A stretch of DNA of 41,933 nucleotides from an uncultured Prevotellaceae bacterium (GCA_937877625.1 CALFJG010000052.1:1-41933), one strand, 5' to 3'. Shown: positions 1 to 9,277, counted from the stretch's first letter. Notes: generated from the sequence alone by a model not told the origin. Program-made: numbers and translations.

Positions 1-70
1 GTTCGTCGCAACCTTGCATTGCTGCTGCTTCTTTGCAACGTTAGCATAGGATTTCAGCGTAGGATTGATG

Positions 71-150
71 AACTTTTGCGTTAAGCCAAGAGCAAAGCGA
101 AGTTTGCTTCAGCTTTGCCTTGGCGAGCAAAAGTCTGTTGAAAACGAACG
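71..150. repeat. Hairpin repeat family B, copy 1
   Basis: The segment pairs a strand reading CAAAGCGAAG with CTTCAGCTTTG and ends in GGCGAGCAAAAGTCTGTTG. Closely related segments lie at 10229-10345, 17917-17985 and 30287-30326, and in reverse at about 11829-11860. All are intergenic. The short inverted arms suggest a transcribed hairpin or a non-autonomous repeat; function is unknown. Confidence 0.6.
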
Positions 151-348
151 AAGGAGGAACGCAGATTTATCTATAACGAAAACTTTTCCGTGTCGCCAGA
201 AGAGCAATCAAGGTGCAGTCTGGCCCTTACTTTAACACTACTTGCGAAACGTGGATTCGTTATTTCACAACATAACAACAAAAAGGATCTGCTTTTCAGG
301 CTTATGCGCTTATGCGCCTCCGCGCTCAATCGCTTCAGCAAATTTTCT

Positions 349-356
349 TACTTTTG
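349..356 (+). promoter_or_regulatory. Bacteroidota -7 promoter element
   Basis: TACTTTTG matches the TAnnTTTG -7 consensus of Bacteroidota primary sigma factor promoters. It lies only 9 bases before the ATG at 365, so the transcript would be leaderless or nearly so if this element is used. No clear -33 TTTG was seen at the usual distance. Confidence 0.4.
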
Positions 357-364
357 CGCCCGCA

Positions 365-1204
365 ATGCTCACCGTTCTTACTTTCTCGCTCATTCTCTTG
401 GCTGGTGCCTACTGCGCCGGGTTACTCGGTTCGCTCACGGGACTCGGCGGCGGGGTCATCGTCATTCCGTTGCTCACTCTCTGCCTCAACGTAAACTTCC
501 AGTACGCCATAGGAGCCGCTTTGGTGGCCAGCATCGCCACTTCGAGCGGTTCGGGGGCCGCCTATGTGCGCGAAGGTATCACAAATATACGCCTTGGCAT
601 GTTTCTGGAGATAGCCACCTGCATCGGGGCGGCTATCGGCGCATTGGTAGCGGTGTGGCTCAACAACAACATCATCGCCGTAGTGTTTGGCTTGGTGCTT
701 ATCCTCACTGCAGCAAACCAACTTAGGCGCAAGACTGACCACGGCAACGTAAAAGGTAGCGAAGCGGCTAAACGGCTCAAACTCTTTGGTACGTATCCCA
801 CAAAGGACGGCACCCGACAAGCCTACGAACTGACGAATGTGAGTGGCGGCTTCGCCCTAATGACTGTGGCTGGTGCCTTGAGTGGCATACTCGGCATAGG
901 CAGCGGTGTGCTTAAAGTGCTGGCAATGGACACACTGATGAAAGTACCATTCAAGGTAAGTACCACCACAAGCAACTTTATGATGGGTGTCACCGCTGTG
1001 ACGAGTGCCGTGGTGTATCTGCAACGCGGAAACATTGAGCCGGGTATTGCGTTCCCCGTGCTTGTCGGCGTGCTGGCCGGCGCACTCACTGGCGCACGCC
1101 TGCTCAAGGTGTTAGACGTGCGACTGCTACGCCGCATCTTCAGCATCGCCATACTGCTTGTCGCTGCCAATATGATTTGGAACGGACTGGCAGGGAAGTT
1201 TTAA
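365..1204 (+). CDS. TauE/SafE family membrane permease
   Basis: An integral membrane protein of the TauE/SafE (formerly DUF81) family, which exports or imports sulfite, sulfonates or other small organic anions across the inner membrane. The ATG at 365 is preferred over the upstream in-frame start at 242: the protein then opens with a hydrophobic helix (LTVLTFSLILLAGAYCAG) followed by the family's glycine-rich GSLTGLGGGVIVIPLL segment. A second related half begins near residue 155 (ALSGILGIGSGVLKVLAM), matching the family's two-repeat architecture. Length, 279 residues, is normal. The next gene encodes DUF1634, which is often linked to this family, so the two probably form one transport unit. 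The substrate cannot be read from the sequence. Confidence 0.85.
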   Translation: MLTVLTFSLILLAGAYCAGLLGSLTGLGGGVIVIPLLTLCLNVNFQYAIGAALVASIATSSGSGAAYVREGITNIRLGMFLEIATCIGAAIGALVAVWLNNNIIAVVFGLVLILTAANQLRRKTDHGNVKGSEAAKRLKLFGTYPTKDGTRQAYELTNVSGGFALMTVAGALSGILGIGSGVLKVLAMDTLMKVPFKVSTTTSNFMMGVTAVTSAVVYLQRGNIEPGIAFPVLVGVLAGALTGARLLKVLDVRLLRRIFSIAILLVAANMIWNGLAGKF

Positions 1205-1217
1205 GAAAACAATCAAT

Positions 1218-1320
1218 AAAGGTGGGTTCGCTTAGGAACTTTCAACCGTGAGCGCAGGCGGCTTCGCCTGCATAATTTAGCACGCGGGTCGCGTGCGCTC
1301 CGGCAGGCGGCCTCGCCTTA
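1218..1320. repeat. Fragment of GC-rich palindromic repeat family A
   Basis: Contains the inverted pairs GCAGGCGGCTTCGCCTGC and GCACGCGGGTCGCGTGC followed by CTCCGGCAGGCGGCCTCGCC. The same modules recur at 9966-10130, 27236-27440, 29725-29845 and 39660-39825. The first bases (GGTGGGTTC, 1221-1229) also resemble the end of the MITE-like element seen at 8488, but the match is too short to call a copy. Confidence 0.5.
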
Positions 1321-1379
1321 ACACTGTTTCCGAAACAAGACTTATTGATTATTAGATAATGTTTAACGTTTAATGTACT

Positions 1380-1748
1380 ATGCGTACACTTCCTGAAACG
1401 ATCTCTCGTGTGCTTCGCTGGGGCGTTCTCACGGCTTGTGCCATTTGTTTAGTAGGTGGCGGCATCTATCTGATACTCCACGGCAGCGAACCCGCACCCG
1501 ACTATATCACATTCCACGGGCAGCAGCCCGAATACACCACTGTCGGTGGCATCTTCGGCGGCTTCTTTCGCTTCTCGGCATACGGATTGATACAAGTGGG
1601 TGTCATCACACTATTGCTCACCCCGATCCTGCGTGTCGTACTCTCGCTGATAGATTTCATCAACCAACGCGACTGGCTCTACGCCGCCATCACGGCTTTT
1701 GTGCTTGCCGTAATCTTTGTCAACAGCGTGGCCTCGCCCGTAGGGTAA
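1380..1748 (+). CDS. DUF1634 membrane protein
   Basis: A 122-residue protein with three predicted membrane helices (about residues 14-33, 60-88 and 100-118). Sequence and size fit DUF1634, a family of small membrane proteins commonly encoded next to TauE/SafE permeases and thought to be an accessory subunit. It follows the permease by 175 bases that contain a repeat fragment, so co-transcription is likely but not certain. No independent promoter motif was seen directly upstream. The biochemical role of the family is unknown. Confidence 0.8.
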   Translation: MRTLPETISRVLRWGVLTACAICLVGGGIYLILHGSEPAPDYITFHGQQPEYTTVGGIFGGFFRFSAYGLIQVGVITLLLTPILRVVLSLIDFINQRDWLYAAITAFVLAVIFVNSVASPVG

Positions 1749-1894
1749 GACTTATCCCCCACCCTCCCTCCTGATAACCAAAGTTGTTCTACGCAGCAAG
1801 AGCAAACAAAGATAAATTAAAAAGAATTTGGTAATTATTAGACACGTACATTAAAGAAAGTGGACAATAAAGGAAACTCAAACACGAATTTTGC

Positions 1895-1902
1895 TACCTT
1901 TG
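1895..1902 (+). promoter_or_regulatory. Bacteroidota -7 promoter element
   Basis: TACCTTTG matches TAnnTTTG and lies 30 bases before the ATG at 1933. It would drive the GNAT-dnaB-fusion gene run. A good -33 element was not evident. Confidence 0.5.
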
Positions 1903-1932
1903 CCGTCCGAACGTCTGTTTTCCCAGAACAAC

Positions 1933-3066
1933 ATGGCTACTGAGATAAAGAAAGTAAAAACGAAAAGCGAACTCAAGCGTTTCATTCGTTTCAACTACGA
2001 GATGTATCGGGATTGCCCTTATAGCGTGCCCGACCTCTATGAGGATATGCTCTCTACCTTTTCTGCGAAGAAAAACCCCGCATTTGAGTTCTGCGAGGCC
2101 GAGTATTTCCTGGCCTATCAGGACGGCAGGATTGTAGGGCGTGTGGCAGCCATTGTCAACCACCGTGCCAACGAAACGTGGAAGAAACGTGCCGTGCGCT
2201 TTGGATGGATAGACTTCATTGACGATGAAGAAGTTTCGCGAGCCTTACTCAACACCGTAGCCGAATGGGGGCGCGTGCGAGGAATGACAGAAATAGAAGG
2301 CCCCTTAGGCTTCACCGATATGGATGCCGAGGGAATGCTTGTGGAAGGGTTTGAGGAACTTTCCACTATGGCCACGATTTACAACTTCCCCTACTACCCC
2401 GAACACCTTACGCGCCTCGGCTTTGAGAAAGCCGCCGACTGGGTGGAGCGTAAGATTTTTATTCCCGATGCCATACCCGAAAAGCACCTGCGCATTGCAG
2501 AAATCGTTAAGAAGAAATATGGCCTGCGCATTCGCAAACTAAAGAACAAAAAGGAAGCCTACGAAGGCGACACGGCGCGGCACATCTTTGAACTCATCAA
2601 CGATGCTTTTGCCCCGTTGTACGGATATTCGCGTATGACAAATCGGCAGATAGACCAGTATGTCAAAACCTTTATTCCAATTCTTGACCTGCGAATGGTT
2701 ACCATCGTAGAAGATGCCGAGGGCGAGATTATTGCTACGGGCATCTCTATGCCGTCAATGAGCCGCGCTCTGCAAAAAGCACACGGCAAACTTTTCCCTC
2801 TCGGCTGGTGGCATCTGCTGAGTGCGCTTAAATGGAAACGAGACGAAATGCTTGACTTATTGCTTGTGGCAGTACGACCCGACTTTCAAGGCAAAGGAGT
2901 CAATGCCCTGCTTTTCACCGACCTTATCCCGGTGTACCAAAAACTCGGTTTTCGTTATGCTGAAAGCAATGTGGAACTGGAGCTCAACAACAAGGTACAG
3001 AGCCAATGGCAGTATTTTGAGAACCAGGAGCACAAACGCCGCCGGTGTTTCAGGAAAGAGTTATAA
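1933..3066 (+). CDS. GNAT-fold acetyltransferase-like protein
   Basis: A 377-residue cytoplasmic protein conserved in Bacteroidota. The ATG at 1933 is chosen because the upstream in-frame TTG at 1891 lies inside the -7 promoter element. The C-terminal half has the acetyl-CoA-binding signature of GNAT enzymes: a beta strand (LLVAVRPDF) followed by QGKGVNALLF at about residues 315-328, which fits the Q/RxxGxG/A loop. The N-terminal half (about 1-190) looks like a second, degenerate GNAT-like unit. The acceptor is unknown. It ends 14 bases before dnaB, so the two are probably co-transcribed. Confidence 0.7.
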   Translation: MATEIKKVKTKSELKRFIRFNYEMYRDCPYSVPDLYEDMLSTFSAKKNPAFEFCEAEYFLAYQDGRIVGRVAAIVNHRANETWKKRAVRFGWIDFIDDEEVSRALLNTVAEWGRVRGMTEIEGPLGFTDMDAEGMLVEGFEELSTMATIYNFPYYPEHLTRLGFEKAADWVERKIFIPDAIPEKHLRIAEIVKKKYGLRIRKLKNKKEAYEGDTARHIFELINDAFAPLYGYSRMTNRQIDQYVKTFIPILDLRMVTIVEDAEGEIIATGISMPSMSRALQKAHGKLFPLGWWHLLSALKWKRDEMLDLLLVAVRPDFQGKGVNALLFTDLIPVYQKLGFRYAESNVELELNNKVQSQWQYFENQEHKRRRCFRKEL

Positions 3067-3080
3067 ATAGAGAAGAAGCC

Positions 3081-4607
3081 ATGCCAAGTTCTAATAACAA
3101 TCGCAAACAGGCAAAAGCAAATAGCGAGGAACAGAATTACGGTCATCTGCAGCCACAGGCTATACAGATAGAGCAAGCCGTGATAGGCGCCTTGTTGATA
3201 GAACACGAGGCATATTCACTCGTTAGCGAGATACTTAAGCCACAAAGTTTCTACGACCATCGGCACGAACTTATCTACGCTGCCATACAGTCATTAGCCC
3301 TCAACGAACGCCCCGTTGACATTCTCACCGTAACGGAACAACTTAGCAAGGACGATACGTTAGACGAGGCCGGCGGCGCATACTACATCACAGAATTGAG
3401 CGGGATGGTAACCTCGTCGGCTCACGTAGAATACCACGCCCGCATCATCGCCCAGAAGAGCCTCGCCCGGCAACTTATCACCTACACCAGCCAGATACAG
3501 ACCAAAGCGTTTGATGCCGCCGCCGACGTGGACGAGCTCATGCAGGAAGCCGAGGGAAAACTCTTTGAGATATCCCAAACCAACCTTCGCAAGGATTACA
3601 CACAGATAGACCCCATAATAAAAGAGGCCTACGCACAACTGCAACGCGCCGCCGCACAAGAAGACGGACTGACGGGCATTGCCAGCGGTTTCACCGATCT
3701 CGACAAGATAACCAACGGCTGGCAGAACTCCGACCTTATCATCCTAGCAGCACGCCCCGCTATGGGTAAGACGGCCTTTGCCTTGACTATGGCAAAAAAT
3801 ATGGCCGTTGACCAAAAGATACCCGTGGCACTGTTCAGTCTGGAAATGAGTAACGTACAACTGGTAAACCGCATCATCATCAACGTATGCGAAATATCCG
3901 GCGAAAAGATAAAGAGTGGTAATCTGGCTCCCTACGAGTGGGCGCAACTCGACCATCGTATCCGTGAAATGTATGGCGCACCGCTCTTCATTGACGACAC
4001 ACCGTCCCTTTCTGTTTTTGAACTACGTACTAAGGCACGACGATTGGTACGCGAACACGGCGTGCGCGCCATAATGATAGACTATCTGCAACTGATGAAC
4101 GCCTCGGGGATGACCTACCACAGCCGGCAAGAGGAGGTGTCAAACATCAGCCGCTCGCTTAAGGGGCTGGCCAAAGAGCTCAACATACCTATCATCGCCC
4201 TCTCGCAGCTCAACCGCGGCGTAGAGAGTCGCGAAGGCGAACAAGGCAAGCGTCCACAACTCAGCGACCTACGAGAGTCGGGTGCCATAGAACAAGATGC
4301 CGACATTGTCATATTTATCCACCGTCCTGAATACTACCACATCTACGCCGATGCACAAGGCCGCGACCTTCACGGTATGGCTGAAATAATCATTGCAAAA
4401 CATAGGAATGGTGCTGTGGCCGACGTATTGCTGCACTTCAAGAGCAAGTTTGCACGGTTTGAAAACCCCAGCAATGGAAACGAAATACCCCACCCGGGCA
4501 GTCCAGAAGGCGGCGTGATAGCCTCGCGTATGAACACACAAGATGCACCGCCTCCTACAGACGAAGGTATGCCTTTCGCACCGAGCAACGAAGATGCACC
4601 TTTCTGA
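3081..4607 (+). CDS. dnaB: Replicative DNA helicase DnaB
   Basis: Hexameric 5'-3' helicase that unwinds DNA at the replication fork and loads primase. The ATG at 3081 is chosen because it is preceded by a purine-rich AGAGAAGAAG and lies just after the upstream stop; the earlier start at 3045 would overlap that gene. The N-terminal domain begins with the typical QAIQIEQAVIGALL segment. The RecA-like C-terminal domain has the Walker A motif RPAMGKTA (residues 225-232), the DYLQLM Walker B region and the SQLNRGVESR motif. The length of 508 residues is ordinary and there is no intein. The C-terminal 40 residues are a low-complexity Pro/Glu tail. A 22-base gap separates it from the next gene. Confidence 0.97.
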   Translation: MPSSNNNRKQAKANSEEQNYGHLQPQAIQIEQAVIGALLIEHEAYSLVSEILKPQSFYDHRHELIYAAIQSLALNERPVDILTVTEQLSKDDTLDEAGGAYYITELSGMVTSSAHVEYHARIIAQKSLARQLITYTSQIQTKAFDAAADVDELMQEAEGKLFEISQTNLRKDYTQIDPIIKEAYAQLQRAAAQEDGLTGIASGFTDLDKITNGWQNSDLIILAARPAMGKTAFALTMAKNMAVDQKIPVALFSLEMSNVQLVNRIIINVCEISGEKIKSGNLAPYEWAQLDHRIREMYGAPLFIDDTPSLSVFELRTKARRLVREHGVRAIMIDYLQLMNASGMTYHSRQEEVSNISRSLKGLAKELNIPIIALSQLNRGVESREGEQGKRPQLSDLRESGAIEQDADIVIFIHRPEYYHIYADAQGRDLHGMAEIIIAKHRNGAVADVLLHFKSKFARFENPSNGNEIPHPGSPEGGVIASRMNTQDAPPPTDEGMPFAPSNEDAPF

Positions 4608-4629
4608 GATAGCACATCCCTTTTAGTTT

Positions 4630-7600
4630 ATGACAGACCTCTTCTTTCCTTTTATAGATACCTCCTCCCTGCAAGAAACATTGGCATCCCTGCCCTCGGC
4701 TGAAGTGCGGTCTTATATTTTGACGAACAAGCCGTTAGAATGTCTGGACACAAAGGTCATTGAATTACCCGCAGGGCAATCCATCGGCCATTTTAAGACG
4801 CTTCAGCTAATCAGTCGTCAGGCACACGGTCGATACACGGCTATTTTTACACGCCAAACGCTTTTGCGGCTGGGATATCGCTGCTTGGAGAGAATGTTCA
4901 GTGTAGCCGACGCCACCAACGCCACGATGCTCTACAGCGACCACACCTTGCGCAATGGCGAAAAAGTGGAGTCGTCGCCAAAGATAGACTACCAAGAAGG
5001 GAGTCTGCGCGACGATTTTGACTTCGGCGGACTATGGCTTGTACGCACCGAGTTACTAAAAGCCTTTGTGCGAGAGCAGAAGTTCCGCCGCTTAGAATAT
5101 GCCGGTTTATACGCGTTGCGCTTGTTTCTGAGCCGGGCCGGGCGTATTGTTCATTTGCGCGAGAGCCTTTATGAAGAAGAGAAGACCGATTTTCGCAAGA
5201 GCGGCGAGCAGCAATTCGATTACGTCAACCCCGCCAGCCGCAGCGTGCAAGTTGAGATGGAGAAGGTATGTACCGACCATCTCATACGCATCGGTGTCTA
5301 TATCGCAGGCGATGAGATAGACGATATCCCCCGCGAGACGACACCGTTTCCCTGCGAGGCCAGTGTGATAATTCCTGTGCGCAATAGGGTACGCACCATT
5401 ACCGATGCCGTAGAGAGTGCGCTAAATCAGGAAGCGACGTTTACGTACAACGTCATTGTGGTAGATAACCACAGCACCGATGGCACGAGTGAGACGTTAG
5501 ACAAGCTTTCGGCCAAAGATGCTCGATTAGTAATCCTCCGCCCTAAGCGCACCGATTTGGGTATCGGTGGTTGCTGGGACTTGGCAATACGCAGTACACA
5601 GTGCGGACGTTTTGCGGTGCAACTTGATAGCGACGACCTTTATAGCAACACCGACACGCTACAACGCATCGTAGATAAGTTTAGCGAGGCGGGGGGGACG
5701 GCTATGGTAATAGGGGCTTACCGTATGGTGGACTTTCAGCTCCAAACGCTACCGCCAGGGCTTATCGCCCATAACGAATGGACAGACCAAAACGGTCGCA
5801 ACAATGCGTTACGCATCAACGGCCTCGGTGCCCCGCGTGCCTTCCGCACGGAACTGTTACGACAAATCGGTGTGCCAAACACGAGTTACGGAGAGGACTA
5901 CGCCCTCGGGCTCACCCTCTCACGGCGTTTCCGTATAGGGCGCATCTACGACGAGCTATATCTCTGTCGGCGCTGGGAGGGCAATAGCGATGCCGCCCTT
6001 AGCACCGAGCGGGTAAACCGCAACAATGCCTATAAAGACAGCCTGCGCACCATAGAATTGCAGGCACGCCGACAGATGTTGAGCCGTTGGCAAACGCCAG
6101 CCACAAACGAGACAGCACTGTCTTTCTTTAACGAACAGATGAGACGATGGAAAGAAGTGGAGAAGCGCTTCAAGGATTTACAAAGCCAGGTTGAAACGCG
6201 CACGCTCCAAACGGAGAGTGGCATAAGGCTCTCGGTACAATACAATCCCTCGCGCATCGGCTCCACTACGGCAAAGGTGAAGAAATCGGAAGTAAAAAAG
6301 CGTCCCTGTTTCCTTTGCGACAAGAACCGACCGATGGAGCAGATAGAGCAGCCTGTAGAAGGCATCTTCCATCTACTGGTAAACCCCTTCCCTATCCTTC
6401 CCCACCATCTTACAATAGCCCTGCGTCGGCATCGCCCGCAACAACTGTTACCAATGCTCAACGGTATGTTGCAAATAGCCAGCCGTATGCACGATTTTGT
6501 AGTATTCTATAACGGCCCGCGCTGTGGTGCCTCAGCCCCCGACCATGGACATCTGCAGGCTGGCGCACGCGGTGTGATACCTATTCAACGCGATTGGCGA
6601 TACTACAACACCCAACTCACCCGCCTCTACCCCCAGACAGACAAAGCACAGAGCGAGATGGAAGAAAACGGCGAGGCACACCCCGCCGCCGCAATAAGTA
6701 TGCTGGGAGGCTATGCCTGCCCCGCTTTTGTGGTAGAAACGAGTGCTGAAAAGCCTTGTGACTTCCTACACAAAAAACTCATTGATGCGCTTGCCAAGAA
6801 ACAAGGACTTGCCGAGCCCGACGTGAACATACTCTGTTGGCACGAAGCCGGATACGCCGATGGCGCACCCACATTGGTTAGCGTGGTCTTTCCACGGAAG
6901 AAACATCGCCCCGACGCATATTATAAAGATGAGGCACGGGGCGGCTTGCTTATCAGTCCGGGCGCGGTGGATATGGGCGGGCTACTCATCGCGCCACGCG
7001 AGAAAACATTCCGACGGCTCACGGCAAAGACGGCTATAAGTCTGCTTCGGGAAGTAACAATGAGTAGTAGCGAATGTGCAACCATCGGGAAGTTGATGGG
7101 AGACCCAACCTACCGCTCGCGAAAAAACACCATAGAAAACAATAACGAGCTACACGCCACAGAACCCATCATAAGTGTTGGCATCCTCACGGCTAACAGT
7201 GTGCGCTTTACCTTGCACGGCAACTACACAGCCAAAGGCACCACTGCCACAGGAACACAGGAAATAACGTTCGATGATGGTGCTATTCTCTGGAACGGAC
7301 ACCATTATAGTAGCATCACGTTCCATCCTACAACAGACGAGAGTGGCAGCCAGGGCTTCACCCTTTGCGAAGTGACTATCGGTGTAGGATTTCACTGGGA
7401 GCGACAAGTGGAACGTACCTATCCCGGGGAGTTACGTATTATAATAGACGAAGAAAAACTCGTTGTAATAAACGATGTGCCGCTTGAAACGTATCTTGCC
7501 AGCGTAGTAAGCAGCGAGATGAGTGGCAAGGCCGACGTAGAGTTTCTCAAGGCACACGCTGTGGTGTCGCGTTCGTGGCTGCTCAATCAGATAGAACACC

Positions 7601-8472
7601 GTGGGAAACAAACCACAGGTTTCTTCCAGTTCACCCGTAAAGACGATGAGTACATACGATGGTACGACCGTCAGGACCACACCCTTTTTGATGTGTGCGC
7701 CGATGACCACTGCCAACGCTACCAAGGCATTGACTGCCAAACGCCTGAGGCTTGCGCCGCCGTGGAGCATACACGCGGGGAAGTACTCACTGACGAGGCC
7801 GGACACGTGTGTGATGCTCGTTTCTCCAAATGTTGCGGCGGTGTCAGCGAGGCTTTTAGCACGTGTTGGGAAGACCGTGAAATACCCTATCTACAAAGTA
7901 TCGCAGATAACGCCGAAGCCACTCCTGCCCCATCGCTCTCCGACGAAGACAGAGCCGAAGCATGGATACGTTCTGAAAGCGACGACTTCTGCCACACAGA
8001 CAATCAAGAGTTGCTCGCACGTGTGCTCCAAGGCTATGACCAAGAAACACCACAATTCTATCGCTGGGAGACGATAATAGAACAGGAAGAGCTCCAACGC
8101 CTTTTACAAAAGAAGCGCAACGAAGATTTTGGTGAGATACGCGCTCTTGAACCCGTAGAACGCGGGAGCGGCGGGCGACTGAAACGCTTAAAGATTGTAG
8201 GCACAAAACGCACACTCACCATAGGGAAAGAGTTGGAGATACGCCGCTCGCTCTCCGAAACACACCTCCTCAGTGCGGCCTTTGTGGTAACGCCTGAATA
8301 CGATAAGGATAAAACCATCCCCGCTCGTTTCCACCTCTATGGTGCTGGCTGGGGACACGGAGTAGGTCTTTGCCAAATAGGAGCAGCCAATATGGCGGCT
8401 CAAGGGTATGCTTATCCGCAAATACTACTCCATTACTACCAAGGGACACAAATCAGCAAGAAATACTCATAA
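4630..8472 (+). CDS. Three-part fusion: GT2-like, DUF4922 (HIT-like), SpoIID/LytB
   Basis: A 1280-residue protein with three recognisable parts. Residues about 245-450 form a GT-A glycosyltransferase family 2 domain: VIIPVRNR, VVDNHSTDGT, LDSDD (332-336, nucleotide-sugar/metal site) and GEDYALG. Residues 1-240 look like a degenerate companion GT domain. Residues about 510-830 match DUF4922; they contain HGHLQ (639-643), which fits the HxHxQ signature of GalT/ATP-adenylyltransferase-type HIT enzymes. Residues about 860-1280 are a SpoIID/LytB domain with PLETYLASVVSSEM, KAHAVVSRSW and a closing GWGHGVGLCQIGAANMA. SpoIID is known as a peptidoglycan lytic transglycosylase. There is no signal peptide, which is odd for a cell-wall-acting domain. 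It sits 22 bases after dnaB. The combined role is unknown. Confidence 0.85.
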   Translation: MTDLFFPFIDTSSLQETLASLPSAEVRSYILTNKPLECLDTKVIELPAGQSIGHFKTLQLISRQAHGRYTAIFTRQTLLRLGYRCLERMFSVADATNATMLYSDHTLRNGEKVESSPKIDYQEGSLRDDFDFGGLWLVRTELLKAFVREQKFRRLEYAGLYALRLFLSRAGRIVHLRESLYEEEKTDFRKSGEQQFDYVNPASRSVQVEMEKVCTDHLIRIGVYIAGDEIDDIPRETTPFPCEASVIIPVRNRVRTITDAVESALNQEATFTYNVIVVDNHSTDGTSETLDKLSAKDARLVILRPKRTDLGIGGCWDLAIRSTQCGRFAVQLDSDDLYSNTDTLQRIVDKFSEAGGTAMVIGAYRMVDFQLQTLPPGLIAHNEWTDQNGRNNALRINGLGAPRAFRTELLRQIGVPNTSYGEDYALGLTLSRRFRIGRIYDELYLCRRWEGNSDAALSTERVNRNNAYKDSLRTIELQARRQMLSRWQTPATNETALSFFNEQMRRWKEVEKRFKDLQSQVETRTLQTESGIRLSVQYNPSRIGSTTAKVKKSEVKKRPCFLCDKNRPMEQIEQPVEGIFHLLVNPFPILPHHLTIALRRHRPQQLLPMLNGMLQIASRMHDFVVFYNGPRCGASAPDHGHLQAGARGVIPIQRDWRYYNTQLTRLYPQTDKAQSEMEENGEAHPAAAISMLGGYACPAFVVETSAEKPCDFLHKKLIDALAKKQGLAEPDVNILCWHEAGYADGAPTLVSVVFPRKKHRPDAYYKDEARGGLLISPGAVDMGGLLIAPREKTFRRLTAKTAISLLREVTMSSSECATIGKLMGDPTYRSRKNTIENNNELHATEPIISVGILTANSVRFTLHGNYTAKGTTATGTQEITFDDGAILWNGHHYSSITFHPTTDESGSQGFTLCEVTIGVGFHWERQVERTYPGELRIIIDEEKLVVINDVPLETYLASVVSSEMSGKADVEFLKAHAVVSRSWLLNQIEHRGKQTTGFFQFTRKDDEYIRWYDRQDHTLFDVCADDHCQRYQGIDCQTPEACAAVEHTRGEVLTDEAGHVCDARFSKCCGGVSEAFSTCWEDREIPYLQSIADNAEATPAPSLSDEDRAEAWIRSESDDFCHTDNQELLARVLQGYDQETPQFYRWETIIEQEELQRLLQKKRNEDFGEIRALEPVERGSGGRLKRLKIVGTKRTLTIGKELEIRRSLSETHLLSAAFVVTPEYDKDKTIPARFHLYGAGWGHGVGLCQIGAANMAAQGYAYPQILLHYYQGTQISKKYS

Positions 8473-8487
8473 ACACAAACTCCTGAA

Positions 8488-8578
8488 ATATGGTGGGTTC
8501 TATTAATTACCACGGTTAAGTTTGACATAGAGGGGGCTTTAACCTTTTGTCAATGCGAATTAATAGAACCCACCATAT
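8488..8578. repeat. MITE-like element, copy A (short form)
   Basis: A perfect 21-base inverted repeat (8488-8508 and 8558-8578; outer part ATATGGTGGGTTCTATTAAT) encloses about 49 bases. The inner part carries, in reverse, the conserved block CTATGTCAAACTTAACCGTG found again at 20436-20455 and, with one change, at 26050-26069. It lies between the convergent ends of the fusion gene and pyrI, so as RNA it could also act as a bidirectional terminator. Confidence 0.7.
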
Positions 8579-8597
8579 CTAATACCGCCCCTTATAG

Positions 8598-9059
8598 CTA
8601 CTTCGTAATCTTTACTTTCTCTATCTTTTGTTCATGATCGCAGTAGTGGCAACGTAACTTGCCGGGAGCGATGACGTGAAAATGAGTGGGCATAGGCTCG
8701 TGGTTGGTGATACACACGGGGTTGTCGCACCGCACAATACCGACAAGCGTCTGAGGCAATTTTACTTGGTGTTTCTCCACAACATCGTAGTTGCGAATAA
8801 TGCTAAGGGTGGCACCCGGGGCTATTACGCTCAAGCGATTGACCTCGTCGGGCGTAAAAAATTTGTCAGCCACCTTGATAATACTTTTCTTGCCCATCTG
8901 CCCACTATCAAGGTTGCAACCTATCACTACGGCAGAACCAAGGTTTTGCAAGCCGAGCAGATTTATTACTTCATAGATACGACTTGAAGGAATATGGTCG
9001 ATTACCGTGCCATCCTTGATAGCTGCCACGAGGAGCTCTTGATTTCCAGATTTCTGCAT
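8598..9059 (-). CDS. pyrI: Aspartate carbamoyltransferase regulatory subunit PyrI
   Basis: Regulatory chain of aspartate transcarbamoylase, which binds CTP/ATP and tunes the first committed step of pyrimidine synthesis. The N-terminal allosteric domain has VAAIKDGTVIDHIPSSR, the classical start of PyrI. The C-terminal zinc domain has four cysteines, C111, C116, C137 and C140, as CDNPVC and CHYC, nearly the same spacing and numbering as the E. coli protein. The length of 153 residues is normal. The oddity is context: the catalytic-subunit gene pyrB, normally next to it, is absent on either side. The gene upstream is an unrelated outer-membrane protein, and the 218 bases between them hold no other ORF. 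Confidence 0.95.
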   Translation of the reverse strand: MQKSGNQELLVAAIKDGTVIDHIPSSRIYEVINLLGLQNLGSAVVIGCNLDSGQMGKKSIIKVADKFFTPDEVNRLSVIAPGATLSIIRNYDVVEKHQVKLPQTLVGIVRCDNPVCITNHEPMPTHFHVIAPGKLRCHYCDHEQKIEKVKITK

Positions 9060-9277
9060 AAATCCTTTTTTTCTATAGCCATAAAGGCTAAGTTTTTTTC
9101 TATTGATAAAGGGTGTTCAACAAACAAATTCTCTATGTATCATCATTGTTGACTCTTGTTTGATTTCAACAACGTTGCCAAGCCCTTAAACCGTGACCTA
9201 CTTACCTCAGAGAGGCGTGAACGCCAAACTGAAAAAAAAAGTCAAAGAGCCTTTCAAGACGATGTTATAGAACCCTC

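Larger units (their letters stand above)
1..364. other. Repeat-rich leader without a convincing gene
   Basis: No ORF here looks real; those present have no recognisable family and overlap repeats. The stretch holds a copy of the GGCGAGCAAAAGTCTGT hairpin repeat (about 71-150) and a short motif near 232-250 (ACTACTTGCGAAAC) that recurs in variant form near 1320-1337 and 10205-10222. The last 20 bases carry the promoter of the next gene. The window edge may cut an upstream gene, but nothing at the first bases supports a coding tail. Confidence 0.5.

Noticed and set aside
242..364. Longer start for the TauE/SafE permease
   Set aside because: The added residues precede the first membrane helix, show no family similarity and span the -7 promoter element.
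190..726. Long open frame overlapping the start of the TauE/SafE gene
   Set aside because: Rich in Arg, His and Ser as expected from an out-of-frame reading of the permease; no family resemblance.
3081..4607. Intein in dnaB
   Set aside because: The helicase motifs are continuous and the length is normal.
9060..9277. A pyrB remnant or tRNA upstream of pyrI
   Set aside because: No frame shows carbamoyltransferase motifs and no cloverleaf could be drawn.
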